In this document: piece after piece, positions 1-11,387 of the stretch
Position numbering within the stretch: the first letter of the stretch is position 1
Layout of the letters: each line of letters starts with the position of its first letter
Assembly (NCBI GenBank): GCA_947650365.1
Contig: OX393551.1
Location: forward strand, 63,973,644-64,037,643
Reading direction: 5' to 3'
Length of the DNA: 64,000 nucleotides
Source of the DNA: Chamaelirium japonicum
Lineage: Eukaryota > Streptophyta > Magnoliopsida > Liliales > Melanthiaceae
Program-made: the position numbers and the translations under genes
Notes under the pieces: model-generated
Seen by the model: the letters and a program-made list of their open reading frames with translations, nothing else
What the model was told of the DNA's origin: nothing
Databases searched by the model: none

Positions 1-1018
1 GACAACAGAGCTTTTATTGAAATAAATAATCTAAATTAAAAGTAGACTAGAAGTAAAATCCACCTAGGAAAGGGATTGAAAAACCATAGTTCAGAGTTAA
101 CTTCTCTTGCAATGTTACTCTTATTTATCCACACTTGATATCGGAATTTTTATCATCTCAAGCGAAAAATTTAAAGTTAAAATCCATTTTATCTAATTTT
201 ATTATATAATACCCTCATAGTCTCAATAAGAAAGTCCTTCTTATAGAGAAGAAATATAACTCGCTCAATTGTGAGAATTTAGATAATACAAATTAGATAA
301 TAAAATTAATAATTTGTCTACTTAACCAATGATTGACTATCGGAGTTTGAAGTATCACCCGAGTCCCAATTAAACGGAAACACGGGTAAGCTTCTTCTCT
401 CTTCAAAATTAAAATCAATTAATTAAGGGGCGTATACATTAAGTAGATCGAGAGAAATTTGTAAGAAAATAAAGACAGCTACTTACCATGGCATCGAACC
501 CCTCTCCCTGGTGGGAGGGAGTTTAGCCTACCATGGTTATCATTATAATAAATGAAATAAAGTAAAAACTTATGGGAGAAGACGAATGCATAAAAAAAAT
601 TGATAAAAGAGCTTTATTGAAATAACACAGACAGTTACAGCAACTAATTCAGAAATTCAGCACTATAGCGCACTTGCTTCGCACCCTTTCTACAAACTAA
701 TGGATGATAGCTCTATGAAAACACTGCATGCCCCTCCCTAGCGGGAGGGGTTTAGTCTACCATGGTGCAGATAAGAACAAGAAAGAAAACATATGTCATT
801 GCTGAAATAAAAGATTAAATAAAAAGAAAGATTTTTATTGCTGAAAATTAACGGATTACACCCAACTCCTTTATTTCTTCGCAAATGAAGAGCATTACAC
901 ACACACACTCTCAAATGAATAAAATTAAGGTGAAAGCACTCTGGAAAAATGGATGCCCCTCCCTGGCAGGAGGGGGAGGTTGGTCCTTTCTCCCCCTTTT
1001 TTGAAGCCTACCATGGTC
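1..1018. repeat. Three degenerate units carrying a G/C hairpin and CCATGG box
   Basis: Three related blocks occur. Each has a box close to TTTATTGAAATAA (near 13, 612 and 836) and then a short G/C hairpin ending in CTACCATGGT (485-536, 727-766, 951-1018). In the second copy the hairpin is perfect: CCCCTCCC, loop TAGC, GGGAGGGG. The third carries about 20 extra bases between hairpin and CCATGGT. Surrounding sequence is AT-rich with no usable reading frame. The last two copies are about 225 bp apart. I do not recognise the family; read on the minus strand the AATAAA-like boxes could be old polyadenylation signals. Confidence 0.5.
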
Positions 1019-1020
1019 CA

Positions 1021-2520
1021 ACTTTAAATAGAGAGAGAAAACTTGGGGGAGAAGGAAAAGATGGAGAAGGAGAGAGGATCACAGGATCTTGAGAGAGACT
1101 AAGGCATACCTAGTTGGATTCAAATAGTGTCCGGACACATGAGAGAAGGAGAGGAGAGGGACGACTGTGATTGGGTTCATGCATGAGAGAGGAGATCGGA
1201 AGGCAAGAAAATCGGGAGGAAATAAAGAAGGGAGCAGATGGATCGCGTGGGTTTCGCGAGGAAAGAGAAAACGGGAAGAGAGATCGGAAAAAAGGGCTGA
1301 TCGTCGAGATTTTGGGTGGCTGGGATTTAGAGAGAGGGAGAATCGTAAAGAGATTTAGAGAGAGAAAGTAGAACGGGAATGAGAGATCGGGGAGGATTTG
1401 GATGGCTTTTAATGAGGAGATTATACATTTAAAAGAGAGATTTATTTAGAGAGAGAAGATTACGGATTGCAGCTAGAAAGGGGGAGAAAAAGGAAAGAGA
1501 AAGATCGGGAAAGATGGACTGATCGCCGGGTTAATAGGGAGACGAGAGAGGGACGGTCGGAATTAAAGGGAAGGCTGGGATTAGCAGAAGAAAGAAAGAG
1601 AGAGTGGATCGCAGGATTTTTAGGAGATCGACGTGCATGGGTGGAGTCGGGTGACAGAAAGGAAGGAGATCAGATTTAGAAAGAGATAAAGAGAGAGAGA
1701 AGGAAACGGGAGAGAAAAATCGGGATATCGCAGCAAAAATAGGAGGAGAGAGTTCTCACATGGGTTTTAGAGAGAGAAATGATGGCATGAAACTGGGTCG
1801 GGTTGAATGGATGGCTGCGATTAAGTAGGAAGGAGAGGATCACAAGAGAATGCATCGTTGTGATCGTTTTTATATATAGAGAGAGAAGATGAGATGCAGG
1901 TCGGCCGGGTTAAGACTTAAGGGATGAGAGAGTGAGTTGGTTTCAGTTGGGGGAAAATAGGAGAGATTTAATGGAAAGACATCTAGAGAGAGAAAGAGAG
2001 AGAGACGGCTGCGATCAATGCTGATCGGGGTAGCAGTTGAGATACTCCCGAGGTGATCAGTTATGGTAAGAGAGAGAGAGTGTAGAGCTGGACGTTATAG
2101 GTATCAAGGGAGATTGAGGAAATCTGAGATGGGATTGAATGGCTTGAATGGGCTTGGACGGCTGGGATCGGGTAGAGAATAGGAAAGAGACGGTTGGCTA
2201 TGATCGGGTAAAGAATGGGAATGAGAGAGAGGATTGGTGTTGGTCACATGCATGTGGGATTTGATAGAGAGAGAGCTAGGTTTGGATAGCTGTGATGAAT
2301 TTGCATGTAACGAAGGGTTGTGATGGTGTGCATGGTTTGTTGGGTTTTTAGTTTGGATGCAATGGGATCTTGGTGTGGTGGATTGGTAATTGAGAATGGG
2401 TGATGACTTGTGGTTTGGTGAAAGATGAAGCTAGAGAGAGAATTTGGGAAGCTTGTATTCAGGTTGGGTCATGAGATGAGGTGGGTCGATGCTTAAGAAG
2501 CTAGACGATCGGGTATGTAC
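1021..2520. repeat. Purine-rich (GAGA) low-complexity tract
   Basis: About 1.5 kb of plus-strand sequence is strongly purine-biased. It is built from GAGAGA runs alternating with words such as GATCGG, GGCTGCGAT and GGGTTGAATGG, which recur with drift, so it looks like an eroded tandem array rather than a simple microsatellite. The short open frames inside it only reflect stop-poor purine sequence. A gypsy LTR leader is one possible origin, because the LTRs near 5800 and 12240 have a similar GAGA block after a TATA box, but no LTR ends are visible here. Confidence 0.5.
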
Positions 2521-3050
2521 TAAGGTGTAGGCTAGGAGGTTCGAGATCATCCTTTGCGAGCTCAATTTCCAACCATCTGAACCAGTCACCGCATCCATTG
2601 ACTATCAATTAACACGCACATAGACTTCCTTCGGTAAACCACTGTAGATAATAAGTCTTCTCTTATTCTTCGCTTGTTCATCCATTGTCCGTCGTCGTTT
2701 TTACTGGTTATCAACGTGTGCCCTACGCCTGATGCCAACATCATTTCTGGTTCATTACATTGAAAGGAAGTTTTATTCCCTACGAAGCGAACATAAAATG
2801 ACGCTGATCAGTTTCTTATACTAAAATTGATAAAAAAAATAATAATGGACTATCGGGCTGTATAATTTTTATGCATGAGATGTATAAGAGCAGACCAATA
2901 CGCCGTAGTGTTCGTATGAAATTCTATTATGCAGTGGTACAAAAAGAATCATACAGTTTATATGTAGTATGAAGGTTTTACATAGCAAAGTGACGACAAA
3001 TGCATGAATATAAATGGATAAATAACACCAATTGGCCGCTCAACACGCAC
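2521..3050. other. Unassigned intergenic sequence
   Basis: I find no convincing gene, terminal repeat or array in this stretch. It is average in composition up to about 2800 and AT-rich afterwards. Confidence 0.4.
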
Positions 3051-4240
3051 CCTCCTTGTGGTCGTCCGAAGAAACCAGGGAGGGGGTCAGGCTAAACGAA
3101 CTCCCTCAACCCCCTCCCCCCCCCTCCGTGCGTGCTCCATCTCGCGGTCGCCCAAGATACCCTGTGCACGTGCTCCTTGCGGCCGTCTGAAGCAACCCCG
3201 GAATAGGTCGGGCGAACCGAACCCCCACCCCCCCTCTGCGCGCGTTCCATCTTGCAGCTTCCCAAGACGACCCACGCGCGTGTCCTCCTCGCGGTCATAC
3301 GAAGCAACCGAAGGCGATCCCTATGCGACCTCCTCGCAGCTACCCGAGCCAGCCCAAGGGGGGTCGGACGGACCACACACAGCCCTTCTCCATGCGACTC
3401 ATCTCGCAGCCGCCAACGATAGCATGGGGGAGATCGAACGGACCGAACGCTCCTCCCTCTCCTCACGACTCATCCTCCACCAGGTGACCACGTATGGATG
3501 GAAAGAAAAAGAAAGGGTCTGACTCCCCCCCACAACTATGCTCCCTTCTTTGCACAGGAGGTCACCCCTCCTGTGCGCGACCTCCATCCGACAGCGATGA
3601 CCCAGGGAGGAAGATCTGACTCCGTCGTACACGTGACCTCCACCCGACAGCGATGAGCCGGGGGGGGGGGGGGGGGGTGGGGGTGGTGATCCGACTCCCC
3701 CCTATGTGCGACCTCCACCAGACAACGACGACCCCGGGGGGAGATCCGACCCCCCCCCCCCCCGTGTGCTCCTCCACTTGGCAGGGATGACCCGGGGGAG
3801 AGAGATCTGACTCCCCCCCGTGTACTTCTCCACCCAACGCTAGCCATGGATAACAGAGGAGGGGGGAGGGATCCGACTCCTCCCCCCCTGACGGTACATA
3901 GAAACGGTGGCCGGTGGCGTCCACATCGTGCGACAGCGCCGGCCTGCACAACACATGTGAGCAGCGGTGTCCTATGAGCACAAGAGGTGTGGTGAGCGGT
4001 GCCTGATGGTTGCGCATATAAACGCAACGACTCTTCCTCACATGGCACAAGGAAGAGGGGAGGGATCCGACTACCTCCCCCACCCCGCAGGCTCTTCTTC
4101 GCACGACGGTAGCCGACGATTGGGGAAGAAGAGAACGATAATACGACTCCCTCCCCCCCTCCCGCGCATGCTCCCGGTGGCAGCCCTTGACAACGAGAGG
4201 GGACGGATAGCCTAACCCTCCGTTTATCCTCTCACCCTCC
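3050..4240. repeat. GC-rich degenerate minisatellite
   Basis: The words CGACCTCCACCCGACAGCGA, GATCCGACTCCCCCC and TGACCCGGGGGGAG recur in the same order, clearest between 3565 and 3880 with about five units of 60-75 bp, and more diverged out to about 3050 and 4200. Long G and C runs sit at equivalent places in the unit (for example 3660-3677 and 3750-3763). Many overlapping open frames exist on both strands, as expected of GC-rich repeats, and none resembles a known protein. Confidence 0.6.
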
Positions 4241-4385
4241 ATCGCCAAGGACCAAATAAAATTCAAGAAAAGGGAGAGGAAGGAAGGAAGCGTACCTGCA
4301 CAGGGAGGGCGACGACTAGAATGAATGAGGGAGGAAACCCAAACTTCAGACACCCTAAAATAAGGAACATCAGAATGCGAGTCCT

Positions 4386-4700
4386 AAAGTGTCACACACC
4401 GAAGCAGGGCAAAAATTCGACCAAAAAATTAAGTTTGGAATGTGCATTATGAAGCGTGGTGCACTGAAATAGGGCAAGAATTCAGACAAAAAATTAAGTC
4501 TGAAACATGCATCCCAAAGCGTGGCGCACCGAAACCGGACAGAATTCAGTCGAAAAAACTAAGTCTTGAATGCGCATCCCGAAACGTGGCACACCGAAGC
4601 AAGGCAATAATTCAGCAAAAAAACTAAGTCTAGAACGTGCATCTCGAAGCGTGGCACACCAAAGTAGGGTAAGAACTCACCTAAAAAACTAAATCTAAGA
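4386..4700. repeat. 65-bp minisatellite, about five copies
   Basis: Units begin near 4386, 4452, 4516, 4581 and 4646, giving a period of 64-66 bp. The consensus contains GAAGCGTGGCACACCGAAGC, then AGGGCAAGAATTCA, then AAAAAACTAAGTCT and GAACGTGCATC. Copies differ by point changes and 1-2 bp gaps. No protein is evident. Confidence 0.8.
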
Positions 4701-4957
4701 AGTCTACTCCTTAACCCGCAACTGAATTAACATCTCTGCTAGCTTGAGCCTACCGACCCCACAATATCGGGGGCTGCCTGAAATAGAGCCACACCACGCA
4801 ACAAAAGATTTATTTGCATTAGGAGATCCCAGCCGACCAACAAAACCCTGGCTTGACTAGGAGCGGATAACTGTGGGTGCAAAAATTATACCGGATCAGA
4901 CCAAACTCATATGAGCCCATGCAACATCTCAAGTGGGTAAGCCCAGGCCTATGGACC
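4701..4957. other. Left flank of the LARD insertion
   Basis: Ordinary sequence broken by the LARD at 4958. GGACC at 4953-4957 is the left copy of the target duplication, and the same five bases follow the element at 15436-15440. The flank contains a polypurine-like CGGGGGCTG near 4769, so it may be an older gypsy fragment, but I cannot assign it. Confidence 0.45.
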
Positions 4958-7900
4958 TGTAACACCTGTGGTGTTAGATTTGAGAATAATAGAAATCCTC
5001 AATGGCTAGTTTCGTCTTTTTACAGCCAGACTTTTTCTTCGGGCTTTTTCCCAATAAATGGATCATAAACCTATGAGATGTTTTACGTTCACATTCTCCG
5101 TAACTTCGAGCATGTCACGATGGTGCGTTTCGTGCAACGATCATGTGTATGCGCAGCCAGTTTCAGCAGCCCGGCAGGTAAACCCTAGAAAAGCGATAAT
5201 TGGGCGATAGTTGTAGCTGTTTTGTTTCTTACAAGAGATCGGGTGATCGGATCATAACGAAATAGGATACGTTAGATGAGGCTCTGAGGTAGCTTTCCAA
5301 TGAGCATGAGTTAGGGTCGATCCGACACCCGGGTGATTAGTTATTACTATTTTGAGTTTTGGAGTCTTTCCTTCTTTTCGGGAGATCCAGAGGTTAGAAA
5401 ATTATGTACCAAGTGCTAACGCGTTCGTGTTGACGAGACCTTTCCAACGAATCCTCTCGGGCCCTATTCCGACTTCCGGTTTGATAGTTACAAGTGATTA
5501 TTCTTTTTAGCCCGGTTGATGGACGAATCGCACCCGGATTCCAACCAAGCCCGGTTCAGGGCTCGGGACCGAGCCCGACTAGCCCTAGAGCCTACCTCCC
5601 GGTCTCCTAGCATAATTTTAAGCTCTCTTGACCTCCCTCCCCAGTTATTTAAATTCGAAATTCGGATGAGAATAATCGGGTAAGATTTTGGGTTGATAAA
5701 CCCATATCTTTTAGTCCTTATCCCTTCCCCTTAACCGACCCTATCCGCCCAGCCCATCTCACCATATCCACAACAGCCTCCCCCCTCTATAAATAGAGAG
5801 AGAACGGGATAGAGAGAGATAGAGAGAGAGAGAGAGGACGTGAGAGAACGTGAGAGTAGAAGAGAGAGAACGGGAGAAATAGAGAGAGAGAACGAGAGAA
5901 AGATAGAGAGAACGGGAGAAGTAGAGAGAGAACGCGAGAGTCAGAGAGAGGGAAGGAGAAGAGATCGTGGAGAAGACTGGAGCACCCCGACCCGCCCCTC
6001 GCCGGAGCCCCGGCGAGCACGCCGAGATCCAAGGTCAGCCCCCTTTCCTCCTCTCATCCCCTTCGCGACCCAACCCGCAACCCCCGGCCCATCCTTCTCC
6101 CTTGCCGCGGCCCGCTCGGGCGGACACCGCCGCCACACCGAACCCCTCCCCGGCGACCTCCGACCTCCGACCAAGCCCCGCGCGAGCCCCTCTCCGGCCG
6201 ACCCCTCGGGCTCCGACGGCCGCTCCGGCCGCCTCCCACCGCGCCTCCTCCGTGGGGGTGGTGCGGGAGAGGCCGGCCGAGCGCTCGCCGGCGCTCCGGG
6301 CCGCCCCCTCCCGTCGGCCGTCGGCGCACAGGAACCAGCCCTTCGGGCTGGTCGCGTGGAGAAGAAGGAGAGGAGGGGTGGTTTGGTAATTTCCTATGTT
6401 ATATTTAACCCCCAGACCCGACCCGTTTAGCCCTGAACCCGACCCGACCCAACATGGCACTGCAGACCCGACCCGACCCAGCAGACCCAACCCATGCAGT
6501 GAACCGGTCTGGTTCACTTGAACCAGACAGTCGATTTTGGTTCGACTGCCATTTCTCCGTCCGAACTCGGAATTGGACGAAACCAGCGCCATTTCGACCG
6601 GCTCAGAAAATACTACCTGTTGGCCTTAGTCTAGGATAGTAATTATACTGTTTAATACCTTTTTTTATCCTTGGACCGAATCTTATCGCGGTACCGTGGT
6701 TTGACCGTCGTTTCATCGTCCGAACTCGGATTCGGACGAAACTAGCGGCATTGTGCTCAGAACATTGAGCCCTACCTTTTAAACCCAGAATATAACCCTA
6801 GAACCCCTTCTACCCTAGTGAACCATCCATGCGATCGATTTTATCGGTTCTACGTGGTTTGACCCGAAACCATCCGATCGAAGTCAGATTCCAGCGAAAC
6901 TGGAACCATCGGAAAGGGTTCTTCGAGCCCGATTCGGTGAGTAGGTTTAGCTTCTGTTTACTTGTTTGGCCTAGTATTGTTTAGGTTCGAGTTTTTCAGT
7001 CGCACAGATTTGTGTGCTGTCGACTCAATGTTGGTCCCCTATTGAGGGTGCCCGACTATCCTTGGCATAGAACCCTCGTCGTAGATTCTTCTGTTTTAAT
7101 CGATAGAGTTGTGATGCGGAGCTGTGGTTATTATCAGACCTTGATCGTGATGATCCAGCGGAGACGGATCAGAAGCAAATAGCAAGCCGGAGTCGTGTGC
7201 GATCGACAACCAGGTGACATCTACTACCCTTGCGTGGTCTTTAATAGTGGAAAATGAGAATGACTAAGGGTAGGTGTCCATGACACTGCATGCGGGCCCC
7301 GCCGGGCATCGTCGCATGTGGTCAAGTGGATCCCGCCTTGCATGCGAAGTCGCGAGTCCGACGACGCATGCTTAAAATATTAATAGAATAATAATAATGA
7401 TTGCTTTTGATTGTATGCATGGACACCGTAATTAGGATTCCCTTAAATTAATCATTAAATTGAATATCTAATAATTATCGGGACACACCCTCCTGAGAGG
7501 AGTATGGCAACCCTCGCACACGGGTCACTGGGATGAGTGTTTTACTTTACTGATTTATTATGTTGCATTGGTTGCGAGAGCAGTACGGGACCAGGGGTAA
7601 ATTGTTGGAAATTGATAAGCATTAAATAGACTTTTTGTAGCTTCATTGTATATGTTGAAAGATGTTATGTGTGAATCTACCTGGTTAGAAGGTAGGGATC
7701 CCGTGCGCGCAAGGGCCGTGAACCACCCTGCGCGTACAGCCGAAGTTAAGTAGGTTATGGGTCACGGGCAAGGGTTGTGGTAAAGCCAATAGGAGGTGCC
7801 CTCGAGTAGGGATTGGCCTAGCAGCCCTGTCCCGGGGAGTTGAAGTCCCTATAGTAAAGCAAGTTGGGCGGTAGAGCTCCACCGTGAAAGACGGGAAACC

Positions 7901-9006
7901 CCTTATGATCATCTGGGTGATTTGTGCATGGTGTTGGTAGATGCACGGCGAGAGAGTTGGCCCTCTACATCGAAATAAAAGGCCCTATAGTAATGCCCGA
8001 CCGGGGGCAGGATGAACAAAATATCCGGGGTTCACATTTTGATAGTGTGTGTTTTATCTATATATGAATTTAGAATCGAGTGACTGTTTACATGATGACT
8101 TCGTGACTTTATATGAACGTCTTATTTAATTTGTTTTTTTATGTTGTAGAACATTGAATGGACTTCATGTTAGATAACCTAGTGACAGTAGGAATTGCAT
8201 GTGAATATAGACTACTGATAGGTTTAGGTATCATTCTGCAAATATTGATCCTACTAGAACTGATTGATCTTATCTTAATTTATTAAGATTAGTTATCTCA
8301 TATTATTAAAGACTATTAGGATGTCACTAGCCATTAATTTGGCTAATCTCCCAATTTTCTATTGGGGGCTACTCTTTCCCACGAGTAGGCTCAGTTGCTG
8401 GTCCGGAGGCTCAGGAGTAGCAGTAGGAGTCCAGAGGCGGAGTTAGAGTTGCAGTGTCACCTTTCTGCTTAGTACGTCTATCTTGTAGTCTTTTCTCTTC
8501 AGACTTTGTAATTGTATTGGAATAAGAGTTTTCATTAGTTAGTTAGTATTCTATGGTTGTAGTTGCAATGGTTCCAGCTGAATTCTTTTGGGTAGGCCTC
8601 TCCTTAAGGCCCCAAGCCTAGGTTAGATCACCACAAAAATATAAAACGAATAACTGACCAAATTTGACAAGCCCAGTAGATAGGACCTTCAGACAGATGC
8701 ACCGAGAGTTCGGGAGCGGGTGAGATACTCTGCTCGCCGTCGGAGGCTTGAGCCGCGTGCTCCTTTAGAAGATATTCTGTCAGTATGTTGTGACACCGTT
8801 GAGTCGCATGTACTGAAAGGATATCCCTTTTAAAGGTCGAGCCTGATCTTTTGTTTCTCCCCCTTCTTTCATTTGCTTGTGTGTGAGCGTAGAAAGAGCC
8901 CAGTGAGGATCCTAAATTGGCATAGTTAAGTAACCAGTCCCAAAACCCTCTTCCTTTTCCCACCTCACACCCCAGGGATCGGTCTTCAGATTTCTGGGGC
9001 GTGACA
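4958..9006 (+). repeat. 5' LTR of the LARD (4,049 bp)
   Basis: It begins TGTAACACC and ends TGACA directly before the primer-binding site. Landmarks are a TATA box 830 bp in, a GAGA block (5795-5960), a GC-rich leader (5990-6360), a direct-repeat-rich middle, and a pyrimidine-rich end. With the TATA box that early, most of the LTR lies downstream of the start site, so R plus U5 would be about 3.2 kb. The 196-residue open frame at 5840-6430 recurs in the other LTR and is low-complexity, so I do not call it a gene. Confidence 0.9.
5788..5795 (+). promoter_or_regulatory. LTR TATA box
   Basis: TATAAATA follows a pyrimidine-rich stretch and precedes the GAGA leader. The same box is at 12218-12225, exactly 6,430 bp away, at the equivalent position of the 3' LTR. 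Confidence 0.7.
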
Positions 9007-11387
9007 GCTGGTATCAGAGCTTAGGGATATGTTCCTAGGAGTTTCGTTAGGAGGTTATCTTGTGATTATATTAATGGGAGGTCTAGGCTATAATAGTGCT
9101 AGGGTAATTCTAAAGATAGTCGGGAGATTGATTTGTTAGTATCTCTTAGAATAGTTAGTGATAGCTTAGTGTGTGTATCTAAGGATGAAAATATATGGTT
9201 TATTGTAGAATTGGATAGGTTGGAGAAATTGATTTGTGATTAAGAAATTGTCCATACTTGAGTATTTGATTGATCAACACCTGATAGGGATTGATAGGGA
9301 TATGTTTACCTCCGGACCTTAGTGTTTAGGTACAGAGCTAGTCATGATGACTCAGGTAGGAATCACCTAGAACATCTTAACCAAGGATAGTGTTTGAGTC
9401 AATCACGGAGTTTTTATTTGGAGTCTAATGTTTATTTGGATTTGCTAGATGTGGGCCTGGTGGCGAGTCGACTAAGAACTGGATATCGAATTTTAGTTAG
9501 TAATATGGTTATTTGATTTTGGAAGATGAATGTATGATCGAATATGAAGGATGTACATCGGCATGGTTGTGAGGTCCTTTTTTGTTGGTTATTAATTTCT
9601 GCTAAACTTTAGTATTAGAAACCTAGCCGGTATTTTGGGACCCATTAATCTTCGTTGACCCTTAGCACTAGAGACCTAGCCGGTATCTTAGGATTCCTTG
9701 ATTCTACATCGACCATTAGTATTAGAGGCCTAGTCGGTATTTTTAGGATCGTCCGTTATTTAGTTCTAGGTATAATTTTCTTGATAATTTTCTCTGGTAT
9801 GTCATGGGCTGGTATAAAGCTTATATGTTATTTTAAAATAAATCCTATGAGTAGTGATGATGACCCATGGGGGTAGTGGTTTCAAAGAGTATACCAGGAG
9901 ATGGAAATCTCAGGTAGTAGTTGAGTTCACATGGTTCCAAAATTTTGGAATGTCTCGATGAAGACCCTCGCGACAAGATACGCACTGTTCCTCGAGAACT
10001 TTGGCGGTGGATTATGACTGTCCGGTAGAGGACATTGTGAGCCTACGCACTGACTCTTCGGAGGCTTTGGCGGTTGGTTACGCAGTTCCTGTTGAAACTT
10101 GCGGCAGAGCGTGCACTGTTTCTTCGGAAACTTTGGCACCTGGCAGAGCTTGCACTGCTCTCAAAAGGAACTTTGGCAACTAGTTACACAGTTCTTGTTT
10201 GGACTCGCGGGAGAGAGTGCACTAGCCATAGAGCAGTGACGTTGAGATGAAATTGAGATAATTGAGTACTAGAGTGTTGATAGTGATCCTGCTAAGGAAC
10301 TTGCTCACGGTTTTGGAAATTGGGAATGCATTATCAGTTGTAATCTTAAGAATAATCATTATTTAGGGGATTCACTTAGCTTTGTTTCTAATTGTTTTGG
10401 TTTAGAACCGATCAATCAATCTTGTAGAAAGATACTGTCAGTATAAGGTGTAGTCGTGTCGGTATCCTAGTTTTCGGCTCTATTTGGCCAGTAGGTTAGT
10501 TGTTCTCGTAGTTCAATATTTTCTACGTGAGTAGTAGGTTCCCTCGTATATCTGAATTGTGCATCATAGTTTATCTTTTAGAAGGTTTCTAAGTCTTGCG
10601 ATAATAGCGTAATTGGAATTGTTAGTGTTAGGTCTTTCATTGAGCATCAGCTTTTTCATTGTTCTCTTCTTATTCTCGCTCGTTTGTGGTTTAGTGTGTT
10701 ACCTGGAATTCAACATTTTTTTTAGGTTAGTTAGTGTGTATGTTGTGATATCCAATTCATATCTTAGTGGTTTTTCTTGTAGGTTAATAGGGTAGTAGTG
10801 GTTGTGTAGGTAATAGACGCATTTGCTCCGGAGAGAAGTCTCATAGGACTTAAGTCTAGGCGTACTAGTTCGAGTTATCTAGTTGTTTTCAATTCAATTC
10901 TATAGGTGTATAGGTATATGTTTATTTGTAGGAATTACGTTTCCGTGTTAGTATCGGTAGTTGAGAATGTCTCGTGATCTTGTTTCGTGAAATCAGATTG
11001 CTACCTCACTTTGAATAAGGGGGACGCTCCTTATCCAGGGAAGGGAGATAATTCAAAGTCACGAAATTTTTATTAGTCCATAATTGTTAGGACCACGATT
11101 GAACGTTATGCCTTGTGTGAGCTCCACGAGAACCTAATGTTATAATCATATCCTAATAATTATGTAACTCGATTGTATAAGTTCGGTTAGTAGTCTCGTT
11201 AGTGGCGGAGTATTTCTCTTTTTAGTATGATTGGCGTATTGATTTAATTTCTCGTGGACTGTATTAGAAAGGATATGGTACCAGTTGTGAATTCGTATTC
11301 GTTACTTTAGTGGTAGGTTGGTAGGATTGTATCGTCAGTTTTAGTAATTGAATTTTCGGGACGAAAATTTCTTTAAGGTGTGTAGGT
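9007..11387 (+). other. Non-coding interior of the LARD
   Basis: It opens with TGGTATCAGAGC at 9009-9020, complementary to the 3' end of initiator-Met tRNA, and closes with a purine-rich segment just before 11388. There is no gag, protease, RT or integrase similarity in any frame. It carries two small tandem blocks: three units of about 60 bp containing CTAGCCGGTAT (about 9606-9745) and about four units containing GCACTG and GAAACTTTGGC (about 9978-10225). Confidence 0.8.

Noticed and set aside
2505-2615. Short minus-strand stretch reading like a gypsy gag (DWFRWLEIELAKDD)
   Set aside because: Too short and isolated; no further gag, RT or LTR sequence is found around it.
3058-4353. Several overlapping 100-260-residue frames on both strands
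   Set aside because: They come from GC-rich minisatellite units with few stop codons and show repeated peptide words only.
5840-6430. 196-residue frame, repeated at 12270-12860, as a conserved protein gene
   Set aside because: It lies in the GAGA and GC-rich leader of both LARD LTRs; conservation is due to LTR identity, composition is low-complexity, and no domain is visible.
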